Shown in pieces: positions 53,849 to 64,000 of a DNA stretch of 64,000 bases (the stretch's first letter is position 1; the number at the start of each line of letters is the position of its first letter). The notes beneath the pieces were generated by a model that saw nothing but the letters and a program-made list of their open reading frames with translations, was not told where the DNA came from and made no database searches. A program made the translations under genes and the position numbers. Source of the DNA: Roseiarcus sp963813195 (GTDB lineage: Bacteria > Pseudomonadota > Alphaproteobacteria > Rhizobiales > Beijerinckiaceae); contig CAWEYC010000025.1 of NCBI GenBank assembly GCA_963813195.1, positions 1-64,000 on the forward strand. The letters run 5' to 3'.

Positions 53849-54400
53849 TCACCTTCCCCACATCCCCACCAACGTCGCGCTCGCCAACATATGCCCGTGG
53901 ACATTGAAGCCGACGACGGCGGGTGAAGCGTTCGCGTCGACGTCGAGCTTGTCGACGTCCAGCGCGTAGACCGTCACGCGGTAGTGGTGCGGCTTGCCCT
54001 TGGGCGGGCAGGGGCCGCCATAGCCAATCGCGCTGAAGTCGTTGCGCACCTGCAGCGAGCCCGCCGGCAAGGCGGCCCCGGCGGCGTCCCCCGCGCCCTT
54101 GGGCAGCGAGGTCGCGGTCGCGGGAATGTTGGCGACCCACCAGTGCCAGAAGCCGCTTCCCGTCGGCGCGTCGGGATCATAGACGCTGACGGCGAAGCTC
54201 TTCGTCCCCTTGGGCGCGCCCGACCATTTGAGCTCGGGCGAAACGTTCTTGCCCGTGCAATCCCAGCCGTTGAACACCTGCTCGTCGGCGATCCGGCCAC
54301 CCGATTTGATGTCGGGGCTGGTCAAAGTCAGAGCGTTTGCGGCGCTCGCGCCGGCTACGGCGCCAGCGAGCAGCGCCGTCCAGAAAGCAAAATTGCGCAT
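53849..54400 (-). CDS. PEBP/YbhB-YbcL (Raf kinase inhibitor-like) family protein, exported
   Basis: A 183-residue protein from ATG 54400. A cleavable signal peptide (FAFWTALLAGAVAGASAANA) targets it to the periplasm. PEBP-family blocks: FNGWDCTGKNVSPELKWSGAPKGTKSFAVSVYDPDAPTGSGFWHWWVANIPATATSLP and YGGPCPPKGKPHHYRVTVYALD. Ligand and role are unknown for the bacterial family; it is stand-alone here, 98 bp downstream of hutU on the same strand. Confidence 0.92.
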   Translation of the reverse strand: MRNFAFWTALLAGAVAGASAANALTLTSPDIKSGGRIADEQVFNGWDCTGKNVSPELKWSGAPKGTKSFAVSVYDPDAPTGSGFWHWWVANIPATATSLPKGAGDAAGAALPAGSLQVRNDFSAIGYGGPCPPKGKPHHYRVTVYALDVDKLDVDANASPAVVGFNVHGHMLASATLVGMWGR

Positions 54401-54498
54401 GATCCGATCCCTCCCGTGCCCGGCGGTCGCGATGTTGTGTGACACGACATTCCGGTCCGCCCATATTCGGCCGGCCAAGCCGCCGATGCAAGAGCCGT

Positions 54499-56175
<1,677 letters not shown>

Positions 56176-56238
56176 GGCATGGCCTTTCTGAACAGAGGGG
56201 CAGGAGTCGCGCACGCCCTCATCCGGCGCTTCGCGTCC

Positions 56239-56262
56239 CCTTCTCCCGCAGGCGGGAGAGGG
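56239..56262. repeat. Hairpin repeat between hutU and hutG
   Basis: CTCCCGC (56243-56249) pairs with GCGGGAG (56252-56258), extended by further pairs, within CTTCTCCCGCAGGCGGGAGA. This is a common GC-rich intergenic hairpin, followed by GGCCGGGGTGAGGG. It probably influences hutG-hutU mRNA processing. Confidence 0.55.
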
Positions 56263-56290
56263 CCGGGGTGAGGGTCTCACAAACCAATCG

Positions 56291-57109
56291 TCACTCGCGC
56301 ATCCAAGCCAGCAACGTGTCCAGCACCCGCCGCAGCGTCGCACGGGTCCTCTCCGCGCGCATGGGATCGAGTGGCGTCGGCCAGCTGGCTTCGCCGACGG
56401 CGTCCGGTTCCTCCATATAAGCGCGGCAGGCGAGCTCCATCTGCAGCGCGTGCGCGCCTGCCTCGGGGCGCCCGAAGCTCCGTGTGATCCAGCCGCCCTT
56501 GAAGCGTCCGTCGACGACGTGGCTCTCGCCGCTGTCGGCGAGAATTGCGCGCACCGCTCCGCGCAGCGCGGGATCGCAGCTCCGGCCGGAATTCGTCCCG
56601 AGATTGAACAGGGGCAGTTGGCCCTCGAACAGGCGCGGAATGCGCGAACGGATCGAATGGGCGTCGAAGAGAGCGACACGGCCGAAACGCTCGCGCAATC
56701 GCTCGATCTCCTCGCGCAGCGCGGCGTGATAGGGGTCGAAAAAACGCCGCCGCCGCGCCGCGATCTCGGCGGCGTCGGGCGCCTCGTTCGGCCGGTAGAG
56801 CGGCTCGCCGTCGAAGGTCGTCGTCGGGCACAGTTCCGTCGTCGCCTGGCCCGGATAGAGCGAGGCGCCGCTGGGATCGCGGTTGACGTCGATCAGCGAG
56901 CGCGAAAGCCTGGTGCGCACGATGGTCGCGCCCAGGGCGCCAGCGAAGTCGTAGAGCTCGTCCATCCACCAGTCCGCGTCCTTGCGCGCCAGCCAGGAGC
57001 TGACGAAGCGCGGTTCGAATTCGGCGAGTTCGAACCCGGCGTGCGGCACGCTGACGACGAGCGGCGCCGCGCCGCGCGTGACCACGAGCCAATCCGGTGC
57101 GGCGTTCAT
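56291..57109 (-). CDS. hutG: N-formylglutamate deformylase
   Basis: A 272-residue FGase-family hydrolase from ATG 57109. APLVVSVPHAGFEL, DWWMDELYDFAGALGATIVRTRLSRSLIDVNRDPSG, RVALFDAHSIRSRIPRLFEGQLPLFNLGTNSG and VVDGRFKGGWITRSFG are the family blocks, with likely metal-binding His and Asp residues. It releases formate from N-formyl-L-glutamate, the last step of the five-step histidine pathway that also uses hutF. It is co-oriented with hutU, 115 bp apart. Confidence 0.95.
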   Translation of the reverse strand: MNAAPDWLVVTRGAAPLVVSVPHAGFELAEFEPRFVSSWLARKDADWWMDELYDFAGALGATIVRTRLSRSLIDVNRDPSGASLYPGQATTELCPTTTFDGEPLYRPNEAPDAAEIAARRRRFFDPYHAALREEIERLRERFGRVALFDAHSIRSRIPRLFEGQLPLFNLGTNSGRSCDPALRGAVRAILADSGESHVVDGRFKGGWITRSFGRPEAGAHALQMELACRAYMEEPDAVGEASWPTPLDPMRAERTRATLRRVLDTLLAWMRE

Positions 57110-57235
57110 CGTGCGCCTCCTTCCAACTTCGGCAGCGCGGCAGGCCCGCCGCCTCGACGATCGCCCGACATCAGGCGCGTCGCCGCGACGATGTCCGGAT
57201 GAAGAGCTTCGTCTCTTGCCTTGCTCCCAGCTTTA

Positions 57236-57247
57236 ATGTATATACAT
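57236..57247. promoter_or_regulatory. HutC operator palindrome
   Basis: ATGTATATACAT, a perfect 12-bp palindrome in the 193-bp gap between divergent hutG and hutF. It contains TGTATATACA, the known core bound by HutC repressors of Pseudomonas and relatives. Probably controls both arms; urocanate is the usual inducer. Confidence 0.85.
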
Positions 57248-57302
57248 ATCAGCGAAGATTGCAAGCGTCCGGGCGCCTGGACGCGCGACGACGGGGAGCG
57301 CG

Positions 57303-58661
57303 ATGCCGGTCATTCACGCCGCGAGGGCCTTGACCTCGGAGGGATGGAAATCCGAAGTGCGGCTGACGATCGAGGGCGAGGGGATCGTCGCCGTCGAAAC
57401 GGGCGTCGCGGCGCGACCCGGCGACGAGCGCCACGCGCTTGCGCTGCCGGCGATCGCCAATCTGCACTCGCACGCCTTCCAGCGGGGGATGGCAGGCCTC
57501 GCCGAATATCGCGGCTCGGCGCGCGACACGTTCTGGACCTGGCGCGAGACCATGTATCGCTTCGCCCTGACGATGTCGCCCGACGACGTCGAGGCGGTCG
57601 GGGCGCAACTTTACGTCGAGATGCTGGAGGCCGGCTTCGCGGCGGTCGGCGAATTCCACTATCTGCATCACGCGCCGGACGGCTCGCCCTATGCGGAGCG
57701 CGCCGAGATGGCGAGCCGCATCGTCGCGGCGGCGCAGCGCGCCGGCATCGGACTGACGCTGCTGCCGGTGTTTTACGCCCACGCGACATTCGGCGGCGCG
57801 CCGCCCAGGCCGGAGCAGCGGCGGTTCATCAGCGATGTCGAGTCGTTCGCGCGGCTCGTCGAGGATTGCCGCGCGCTGATGAAGGACGAGCCGCAGGGCG
57901 TTGTCGGCGTCGCGCCGCACAGTCTGCGGGCGGTGACGCCGAGCGAACTGGCGGCCGTTGTCGGCCTCGCGGGCGAGGCGCCGATCCACATCCACGCCGC
58001 CGAGCAGGTCAAGGAAGTCGAGGACTGCCTCCTCTGGTCGGGCGCCCGGCCGGTGCAGTGGCTTCTCGATCACGCGCCGCTCGATCCGCGATGGTGTCTC
58101 ATCCACGCGACGCACATGACCGACAACGAAACGCGCCGGCTGGCGCGCATCGGCGCCGTCGCCGGCCTCTGCCCGATCACCGAGGCAAATCTCGGCGACG
58201 GCGTATTCAACGCGCCGGATTTCGTCGCGGAAGGTGGCCGATACGGGATCGGATCGGATTCCAATGTGCTCATCGGCGTCGCGGCCGAACTGCGCCAGCT
58301 CGAATATGCGCAGCGGCTGCGCGATCGCGCGCGCAACATCTGCGCCGTCGCGGGCGCATCGACGGGTCGCGCGCTCTATGACGCGGCCGCCGCGGGCGGC
58401 GCGCGCGCGTTGGCGCGCCGCAGCGGGCTCCTGGCGGCAGGCGCGAGCGCCGACATCGTCACTTTGCGCGCCGACCACCCTTCGCTCGCCGGGCGGAGCG
58501 ACGATCAGATTCTCGATACCTGGATCTTCAGCGGCGGCAATGGGCTCGTCGATTGCGTATGGAGCGGCGGACGCAAGGCCGTCGTGGACGGTCGCCATCC
58601 CTCCCGCGAGAGGATCGCCGCCGAATTCGCCGCGACGATGCGCAGGCTGTGCGCGGCATGA
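57303..58661 (+). CDS. hutF: Formimidoylglutamate deiminase
   Basis: A 452-residue amidohydrolase-fold zinc enzyme from ATG 57303. LPAIANLHSHAFQRGMAGLAEYRG contains the HxH metal site (about residues 57-59); APIHIHAAEQVKEVEDCL, RWCLIHATHMTDNE and IGSDSNVLIGVAAELRQLEY follow. It converts N-formimino-L-glutamate to N-formyl-L-glutamate and ammonia, feeding HutG. The presence of hutF plus hutG shows the formylglutamate branch of histidine degradation. Confidence 0.96.
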   Translation: MPVIHAARALTSEGWKSEVRLTIEGEGIVAVETGVAARPGDERHALALPAIANLHSHAFQRGMAGLAEYRGSARDTFWTWRETMYRFALTMSPDDVEAVGAQLYVEMLEAGFAAVGEFHYLHHAPDGSPYAERAEMASRIVAAAQRAGIGLTLLPVFYAHATFGGAPPRPEQRRFISDVESFARLVEDCRALMKDEPQGVVGVAPHSLRAVTPSELAAVVGLAGEAPIHIHAAEQVKEVEDCLLWSGARPVQWLLDHAPLDPRWCLIHATHMTDNETRRLARIGAVAGLCPITEANLGDGVFNAPDFVAEGGRYGIGSDSNVLIGVAAELRQLEYAQRLRDRARNICAVAGASTGRALYDAAAAGGARALARRSGLLAAGASADIVTLRADHPSLAGRSDDQILDTWIFSGGNGLVDCVWSGGRKAVVDGRHPSRERIAAEFAATMRRLCAA

Positions 58662-58707
58662 GCGCGCCGAGGCTCGCGCAAACCACGCGCTGCTAGCGAG
58701 AACGCTC

Positions 58708-59448
58708 GTGAGGGCGTTTCCCTCAACGCGTCCGGCCAGCGCGATTTCGCTGCACCAACAGATCCTCGCGGACATTGAGGAGCGCATCCTTTCCGGCGAA
58801 TGGCCGCCTGGGCATCGCATCCCCTTCGAGCACGAATTGACCGCGCGCTACAAGTGTTCGCGCATGACGGTGAGCAAGGCGCTGACGCAACTGGCGGGCG
58901 CCGGGCTGATCGAGCGGCGGCGCAAGGCGGGCAGCTTCGTGACGCGGCCGCATTCGCAATCCGCCGTGCTCGAAATCCAGGACGTGCGCGCGGAAATCGC
59001 CGCGCTCGGCTTACCCTACCGCTTCGAGATCCTCTCGCGCCAGCAGCGACGCGCGACGCGCGCCGATCGCGCGCTGTTCGCGGTCGCCTCGAGCGACACG
59101 GTGCTGGCGCTGACCTGCCGCCACGACGCCGCCCAACGGCCGTTCTGCCTCGAAGAACGTTTGATCAACGTCTCCGCGGCGCCGGACGCCGCCGACGAGC
59201 CGTTCGCCGACGATTCGCCCGGCGCATGGCTGGTCCGGCGCGTTCCCTGGACCTCGGCGGAGCATCGCATCAGCGCCGCGGCGGCGCGCGGCGAAATCGC
59301 GCGCGCGCTGAAGATCGCCGAGGGCGTGCCCTGCCTCGTCATCGAGCGCCGCACCTGGAGCGGCGAGACGCCGGTCACTCACGTCAAGCTGACCTATCCC
59401 GGCGAAGCGCACGAACTCGTGGCCCGCTTCACCCCCAGGCAGACCTGA
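58708..59448 (+). CDS. hutC: GntR/UTRA-type histidine utilisation repressor
   Basis: A 246-residue repressor. GTG 58708 is the only reasonable start in frame, 46 bp after hutF; the longer open frame lies inside hutF. HTH: SLHQQILADIEERILSGEWPPGHRIPFEHELTARYKCSRMTVSKALTQLAGAGLIERRRKAGSFV (residues about 14-78). The UTRA ligand domain follows, with PFCLEERLINVSAAPDAA and ITYPG-like KLTYPGEAHELVARFTP. It probably binds the palindrome at 57236 and is released by urocanate. Confidence 0.92.
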   Translation: MRAFPSTRPASAISLHQQILADIEERILSGEWPPGHRIPFEHELTARYKCSRMTVSKALTQLAGAGLIERRRKAGSFVTRPHSQSAVLEIQDVRAEIAALGLPYRFEILSRQQRRATRADRALFAVASSDTVLALTCRHDAAQRPFCLEERLINVSAAPDAADEPFADDSPGAWLVRRVPWTSAEHRISAAAARGEIARALKIAEGVPCLVIERRTWSGETPVTHVKLTYPGEAHELVARFTPRQT

Positions 59449-59474
59449 CGGACGGTCTCGTCGCAAATCAAAGT

Positions 59475-61115
59475 CTAGCCGCCTTGGCCGCTGGGGCATT
59501 GGTCGACGTTCGCCAGATCGGCGTCGGCGGGATAGAGCGCCATCAACTTGCGCGTCACGCCGTTGGTCCAGCCAAAGCCGTCCTGCGTCGGGTATTCGCC
59601 GCCGCCTCCCGGCCGATCGGTCGTGATCACGTCGTATTTTTCGAGCAGCTTGCCGGTCTGGCGATAGACGCGCGAGACATTGACCACCCAGCGACAGGCG
59701 ATCTGCTCGGCGAGCCGGTTCCGCCCGTAACCCGTCAAACCCGCCACGGCGATCCATTGGAGCGGCGCCCATCCGTTGGGCGCGTCCCATTGTTGCCCGG
59801 TGTCGAGCGTGGTCGAGACGATCCCGCCGGACTTCAGCAATTCTTTCGCCGCCGCTTGCGCCACCGAAGTTGCCTGCGCCGCGCTCGCGACATGCGTAAA
59901 CAGCGGATACAGGGTCGCGGCGCTGATGTCGTCGGCGGGCTGCTTGAGCTTCCAGCGATAATCGAAATAGGCGCCGCGGGATTGATCCCAGAGATAGCGA
60001 TCGATTGCGGCGCGGCGGGCGGCGGCGCGGCGCGCGTAATCTTCAGCGCAATCGAAATCGCCTGCCCGCTCGCAACCCGCGCGGATCGCGCCTTCCAGGC
60101 CGAACAGCAGACTGTTGAGGTCGACTGGAATGATTTCGGTCGTGTCGATCGAAGCCATCGTTCGCGAATCCGCGAACCATCGCGAGCTGAAGTCCCACCC
60201 GCTCTCGGTGGCGGCGCGAATCTCCCGATAGGTCTGTCGCGGCTCCCGCGGCGTCGCCTGCGCCTGCGCGACGTCCTCGCGATAGGATTCGTCGCGCGGC
60301 GCGCCGCTATCGTCCCAATAGCGATTGAGGATCGACCCGTCGTCGAGCGCGACGACGCGGCGATGCGCGTCGCCGGCGGTCAATTCATCCGCGCCCTCCA
60401 TCCAGAAGGCGTATTCCATCTTCAGTTCTGTCAGATAGCGGGCGAAGGCCGCCGCCGGGTCCGCCGGCGAGAGCAGCTCGACCATGGCGAAGAAGAATGG
60501 CGGTTGCGACCGGCTGATGTAATAGGAACGGCCGCCGTTCGGCGCATGCCCGTAGGCGTCGATGAGATGGGCGAAGTTCTGAACCATGTCCTCGAGCAGA
60601 TCCGGCCGGCCGCTTTCGGCGAGGCCCAGCATGGTGAAATACGAGTCCCAGTAATAGAGTTCGCGGAAGCGGCCGCCGGGAACGACATAGGGTTGCGGCA
60701 GCGGCAGCAGCGAGGAATAGGGCGCCGTCGCCGGCGTATCGCGTGTCAGGCGCGCCCAGAGGATGTCGATGTGCTGACGGATGGGCGCGAACACGGAGGC
60801 GACGGGCGGCGCGGCAGGATCGGTCGGCAAATCGAAGTGCGCTACGACGAAGCGCTTCAGAGCCTCCGGCGAAAGCGGTTTCTGCGCATGGTAGAGCGCG
60901 AGAATGTCGGACGGCGGCGACCTCGGCGTTGCGTCGGCGAATTCCTTGCTATCGGGAAAGATGTGTTCGAGTTCGACATCGGCGTAGAGGTCCTCGAACA
61001 GGACCTGCGGCGTGCTGGGCTGCTGGCGCGCGGGCGCCGAAAGCGCGATGAACGGCGCCAGCGCGACGAGCGCGATGCCGATCAGTGTCTTCGCGCCGCC
61101 TCCGCATATGACCAT
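59475..61115 (-). CDS. treA: Periplasmic trehalase (GH37)
   Basis: A 546-residue exported enzyme hydrolysing trehalose to two glucose. An N-terminal signal (AKTLIGIALVALAPFIALSAPA) follows the start; ATG 61115 is chosen over an in-frame TTG two codons upstream. Both GH37 signatures are present: PGGRFRELYYWDSYF (about residue 150) and QQWDAPNGWAPLQW (about 440). GWDFSSRWFAD carries the catalytic aspartate region and GGGGEYPTQDGFGWTNGV the C-terminal base region. It is convergent with hutC (26 bp apart) and stands alone. Confidence 0.94.
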   Translation of the reverse strand: MVICGGGAKTLIGIALVALAPFIALSAPARQQPSTPQVLFEDLYADVELEHIFPDSKEFADATPRSPPSDILALYHAQKPLSPEALKRFVVAHFDLPTDPAAPPVASVFAPIRQHIDILWARLTRDTPATAPYSSLLPLPQPYVVPGGRFRELYYWDSYFTMLGLAESGRPDLLEDMVQNFAHLIDAYGHAPNGGRSYYISRSQPPFFFAMVELLSPADPAAAFARYLTELKMEYAFWMEGADELTAGDAHRRVVALDDGSILNRYWDDSGAPRDESYREDVAQAQATPREPRQTYREIRAATESGWDFSSRWFADSRTMASIDTTEIIPVDLNSLLFGLEGAIRAGCERAGDFDCAEDYARRAAARRAAIDRYLWDQSRGAYFDYRWKLKQPADDISAATLYPLFTHVASAAQATSVAQAAAKELLKSGGIVSTTLDTGQQWDAPNGWAPLQWIAVAGLTGYGRNRLAEQIACRWVVNVSRVYRQTGKLLEKYDVITTDRPGGGGEYPTQDGFGWTNGVTRKLMALYPADADLANVDQCPSGQGG

Positions 61116-61285
61116 CGGCAACTCGGACGAACCCGCGCTCGACGGGACGTCGAGCGGGCGAACACTTTACTGAGCGCCACAGCAAAGGAAAACGTTGTGC
61201 GTGCTGACGGCGTCAGACTGGCCGGTTCACTGGGGGCCGGAGCGAAGTCTTCGAATTCGATCTCCGACAGAGAAGGGAGCCCTCG

Positions 61286-62293
61286 TCAATTTTGCTCGTT
61301 GAAGAACCCGAGCTCCCGCGCGTTGTCCTCGAGAATCCGAGCGCGGAATTTGTCGTCGATGTCGCCGAGCTGCTGATGCGGGTCGGGCAGGCCCATGGAG
61401 AACGGCCAGTCCGATCCGAACAGGATGTGACCCTCGCCATGGATTTCCGCCGCCAGCCGCAACGCATGGCGATCATGGGTGATGCAATCGACGCAGAGGC
61501 GCCGGAAGCCGCGCCGTACGCTTTCGGCTCCGGTATCCGCGCCCGGTCGGCCGGTGACCTTGCCGCGTTCGAGCCGCCCGACCGCCGCCGCCGCCGCGCC
61601 GCCGCCATGGGCGAGGCAGACGGTGAGGTCCGGATGTCGCTCAAGGATGCCCGACATGGCGAGATGGGCTGCCGCGAGCGCCGTCTCGACCGGGCTGCCG
61701 AGCAGGTTGTGCAGGTAGAACGGCTCGTAGCGCGGATCGCATCCCTTGCAGGGGTGGAGAAACAGGAAAGCGCGGGAGGCATTCAGGACCGACCAGAGAC
61801 GGCTGTAGCCGGGCGAAGAAAGGATGAGCTTATCCTCCGCCGAGCCGGCCGGCATCGCAAAGCGGGCCGGTCCCGATCGCGCCCGCTCCTCAGCGATATC
61901 GGCGGCAAGATCAGGGTGCTGCACCGGCAAATGGAATAAGGGCGCGAGCCGCCCGGAATGTCGCGAAGCGAGATCGGCTAAGCCGTCATTCGCGTAATCG
62001 GTCCAGAGCCGGGCGGCCTGTTCGTCGAGTGTCAGCCGGTAGAGCGGCGGCGGGATCGACACCCAGGCGCGCTCGATCCGGTTCTCGTCCATCCAGGCGA
62101 CCAGAGCCTCGGCGCGATAGACGGATTTTACGGCGAGCGTGTAGCCGTCGATCGTGAGCGCGCCGGCAGCCTCGCTCCATGTGACGCCCGGGATGCCGGG
62201 CAAGCGGTCGACCAATACCGGGGCGAGGTGAGCGTGGACATCGAGGGCAATGCGCGCGCGCCGGCCCGGGTCGGGCGCGGAAGAGTTCGTCAT
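61286..62293 (-). CDS. Amidohydrolase-2 family protein (ACMSD-like TIM barrel)
   Basis: A 335-residue protein from ATG 62293, overlapping the aldehyde dehydrogenase stop by ATGA. The metal-binding ALDVHAHLAPVLVDRLPG (HxH at residues about 20-22), FLHPCKGCDPR, LTVCLAHGGGAAAAAVGRLERG and ILFGSDWPFSMGLPDPHQQL are the decarboxylase/hydrolase landmarks of amidohydrolase-2. The reaction may be decarboxylation or hydrolysis of an aromatic or keto acid. It forms an operon with the aldehyde dehydrogenase and probably the dipeptidase-like gene. Confidence 0.88.
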   Translation of the reverse strand: MTNSSAPDPGRRARIALDVHAHLAPVLVDRLPGIPGVTWSEAAGALTIDGYTLAVKSVYRAEALVAWMDENRIERAWVSIPPPLYRLTLDEQAARLWTDYANDGLADLASRHSGRLAPLFHLPVQHPDLAADIAEERARSGPARFAMPAGSAEDKLILSSPGYSRLWSVLNASRAFLFLHPCKGCDPRYEPFYLHNLLGSPVETALAAAHLAMSGILERHPDLTVCLAHGGGAAAAAVGRLERGKVTGRPGADTGAESVRRGFRRLCVDCITHDRHALRLAAEIHGEGHILFGSDWPFSMGLPDPHQQLGDIDDKFRARILEDNARELGFFNEQN

Positions 62294-63726
62294 GACGCGT
62301 ACCCCATGATTGCCTTTACCTCGAGGAATTCGTTGAGGCCCCATGCGCCCCATTCGCGTCCGTTGCCGGATTGCTTGTGGCCGCCAAACGGGGCGCCGCG
62401 GTCGAGCGGGGGATAGTTGATGTGCACGTTGCCGGCTCGGATCCGGCGCGCCACTCGACGCGCCCGCTCCAGATCGCCCGATTGCACATAAGCCGAGAGG
62501 CCGTAGGGTGTATCGTTGGCGATCGCGACGGCTTCGTCTTCATTGCGATAAGGCAAGATCGACAGGACCGGGCCGAAAATCTCGTCGCGCGCGATCGCCA
62601 TCTCCGGCCGGACATCGGCGAAGATGGTGGGCCGGACATAGTAGCCGCGCTCGAACCCGTCCGGGCGCCCCGGTCCGCCCGCCACCAGCGTCGCGCCCTC
62701 GGCGATGCCGCGTTCGATCAGGCGCTGCACCTTCTCGAATTGCGCGGCGTTGACGAGCGGTCCGAGCGCCGTGCCCTCGGCTTCGGGATGGCCGACCTTG
62801 TAGGTCGCGGCGGCCTCCCTTGCAAAGGCGACGACTTCGTCCTGCCTTTCCGCGGGGACCAGCAGCCGGGTCGCGGCGCTACAGGACTGGCCGGAATTGC
62901 TGAAGCAGCGGGCGACGCCGAGCTCGACACAACGTTTGAAGTCCGCATCGGGCAGAAGGATGTTCGGCGATTTGCCGCCGAGTTCCTGAGCCACCCGCTT
63001 CACCGTGTCGGCTGCGGCCTTCGCGACGAGTACGCCGGCCCGCGTCGAGCCGGTGATCGACACCATATCGACATCGGGATGCGCGGCGAGCGCCGCGCCG
63101 ACGCCCGCCCCATCGCCGTTCACGAGATTGAACACGCCCGCCGGCAACCCGGCCCCGTCGATGATCTCGGCGATGATGATTGCGCTCAATGGCGCGACTT
63201 CGCTCGGCTTCAAGACCATCGTGCATCCCGCCGCCAGGGCGGGGGCGACCTTGCAGACAATCTGGTTGACCGGCCAGTTCCAAGGCGTGATCAGCGCGCA
63301 GACGCCAATCGGCTCCCGGGTGATCAGCGTCCGACCCTGGGGTGTGTCGAACTCGAACTTCTCCAGCACGCGGATCATCTCGTTCAGATGATTGGGGCCG
63401 CTCGCAACCTGAGCGTTCAGCGCGAAGGCGAGGGGCGCACCCATCTCCCGCGAAATTATGCGGGCCAGTTCCTCCCGCCGCCTCTCGAAGCCCTCCGCGA
63501 TCCGCCGCAGCAAAATGATGCGCTCGTCACGGCTGGTCAGCGCGAAGGAAGGGAAGGCGCGGCGAGCCGCCGCGACCGCCTTGTCGACGTCGGCTCCAGC
63601 GCCGATCGCCACCTCGGCGAAGGCGGCTTCAGTCGCAGGATTGATGACGGCGATCATTCGCGGCTCGACGGGGTCGACCCAGCGGCCGTCGATGTAGAAT
63701 TGCTTCGAATGGTCCATGTCGAACAT
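62290..63726 (-). CDS. Aldehyde dehydrogenase family protein
   Basis: A 478-residue NAD(P)-dependent enzyme. ATG 63726 has GAGGAGATGG directly upstream; ATG 63717 is an alternative. The cofactor site is ITPWNWPVNQIVCKVAPALAAGCTMVLKPSEVAPL, the turn SITGSTRAGVLVAKAA, the catalytic glutamate QELGGKSPN and cysteine CFSNSGQSCSAATRLL, then DEIFGPVLSI. It oxidises an aldehyde to an acid; the substrate probably comes from the neighbouring amidohydrolase pathway. Confidence 0.95.
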   Translation of the reverse strand: MFDMDHSKQFYIDGRWVDPVEPRMIAVINPATEAAFAEVAIGAGADVDKAVAAARRAFPSFALTSRDERIILLRRIAEGFERRREELARIISREMGAPLAFALNAQVASGPNHLNEMIRVLEKFEFDTPQGRTLITREPIGVCALITPWNWPVNQIVCKVAPALAAGCTMVLKPSEVAPLSAIIIAEIIDGAGLPAGVFNLVNGDGAGVGAALAAHPDVDMVSITGSTRAGVLVAKAAADTVKRVAQELGGKSPNILLPDADFKRCVELGVARCFSNSGQSCSAATRLLVPAERQDEVVAFAREAAATYKVGHPEAEGTALGPLVNAAQFEKVQRLIERGIAEGATLVAGGPGRPDGFERGYYVRPTIFADVRPEMAIARDEIFGPVLSILPYRNEDEAVAIANDTPYGLSAYVQSGDLERARRVARRIRAGNVHINYPPLDRGAPFGGHKQSGNGREWGAWGLNEFLEVKAIMGYAS

Positions 63727-63757
63727 CCATCTCCTCGGTGACTGGTCTTCGCTCGCC

Positions 63758-64000
63758 TCACGACATCGCGAGCACAGGGTCCGTTTGGACGAATCCCGCC
63801 GACGGCGCGGCGACCTGATTTCCTTTGCGGAACACCTCGCCATAGAGGCGCAGCCAGTTGCCGCTCGTGATCTTCTCCACTTCGTCCGGCGCGAAGCCTG
63901 CGGCGCGCAATCCGTCCGGCAACAGGCCGAGATGGTGGACTTCAGTGAACCAAGCCGGCGGCGGGGCCTTGCCTGGCCGGGCCGCGGACGCGGCGCCATA
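63758..64000 (-). CDS. Membrane dipeptidase-like (M19) protein, C-terminal part, cut by window edge
   Basis: The last 80 residues of a protein that continues beyond position 64000. It reads WFTEVHHLGLLPDGLRAAGFAPDEVEKITSGNWLRLYGEVFRK, the C-terminal helix pattern of renal-type dipeptidases (E-V-E-K-I-x-x-G-N-W-L-R). Stop TGA at 63758-63760 lies 31 bp before the aldehyde dehydrogenase start. M19 enzymes are zinc dipeptidases; here a modified substrate in the same catabolic unit is possible. Confidence 0.7.
   Translation of the reverse strand, partial: YGAASAARPGKAPPPAWFTEVHHLGLLPDGLRAAGFAPDEVEKITSGNWLRLYGEVFRKGNQVAAPSAGFVQTDPVLAMS

Noticed and set aside
58800..61376. 858-codon open frame on the plus strand
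   Set aside because: It crosses hutC in another frame and runs antisense to the trehalase with its two GH37 signatures; no family features of its own.

Overview
The window reads as chromosomal DNA of a GC-rich alphaproteobacterium, most likely order Hyphomicrobiales (Rhizobiales). Pointers are the block rne - amidase - PBP1A - prfB, an RNase E with an acidic insertion inside its S1 domain, a GTTC-N7-GTTC LexA-type box, and many Rhizobiales-style transport and catabolic operons. The genus cannot be fixed from sequence alone.

Region 1 (about 0.3-9.6 kb) is a decayed catabolic operon on the + strand. It holds a ring-opening amidohydrolase (cyanuric acid hydrolase/barbiturase family), a BMP-type nucleoside/base-binding protein, a double ABC ATPase, two permeases, an amidase and an alanine/serine-glyoxylate-type aminotransferase. 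Every one is broken by frameshifts, yet start/stop overlaps of the old operon survive. The last gene, a 2-keto-4-pentenoate hydratase-like enzyme, is intact. Region 2 (9.6-13.5 kb) is a mobile-element pile-up: tandem MITE-like repeats, an ISBst12-type IS66 element with 8-bp target duplication, and an IS630 element nested inside its transposase gene. Region 3 (13.5-17.2 kb) is a living urate/allantoate module: LysR regulator, membrane urate oxidase PuuD with a cytochrome c tail, and allantoate amidohydrolase.

Region 4 (17.3-28.7 kb) is a surface-glycan cluster: CDP-glucose synthesis and dehydration (rfbF, rfbG), a sugar C-methyltransferase, a 3,5-epimerase-like protein, an HtrL/YibB-type protein, an acyltransferase with an SGNH domain, a GT2 glycosyltransferase, TylF- and CmcI-type methyltransferases and an NDP-sugar epimerase. 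Copies of the MITE-like repeat lie within it and at its right end. Region 5 (29-39.9 kb) is the housekeeping block rne - N-acetylmuramoyl-L-alanine amidase - PBP1A - prfB (with its programmed +1 frameshift). Between PBP1A and prfB sits a two-gene insert: a putative HNH-type nuclease toxin and a translationally coupled two-repeat DUF2019-like protein, behind a promoter carrying a LexA-type SOS box. This is the most novel-looking system in the window.

Region 6 (39.9-48.5 kb) is a minus-strand catabolic operon of unknown substrate (NMT1-type ABC importer, FAD oxidoreductase, CoA transferase, enoyl-CoA hydratase, ferredoxin, DHDPS-family lyase) with a divergent LysR regulator. Region 7 (48.5-53.9 kb) holds a deaminase, a polar amino-acid ABC importer, a second IS630 copy and a remnant of another ABC ATPase. 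Region 8 (53.8-59.4 kb) holds a PEBP-family protein and histidine utilisation genes hutU, hutG, hutF and hutC around a perfect HutC-type palindrome. Region 9 (59.5-64 kb) has a periplasmic trehalase and an amidohydrolase/aldehyde dehydrogenase/dipeptidase group cut by the window edge.
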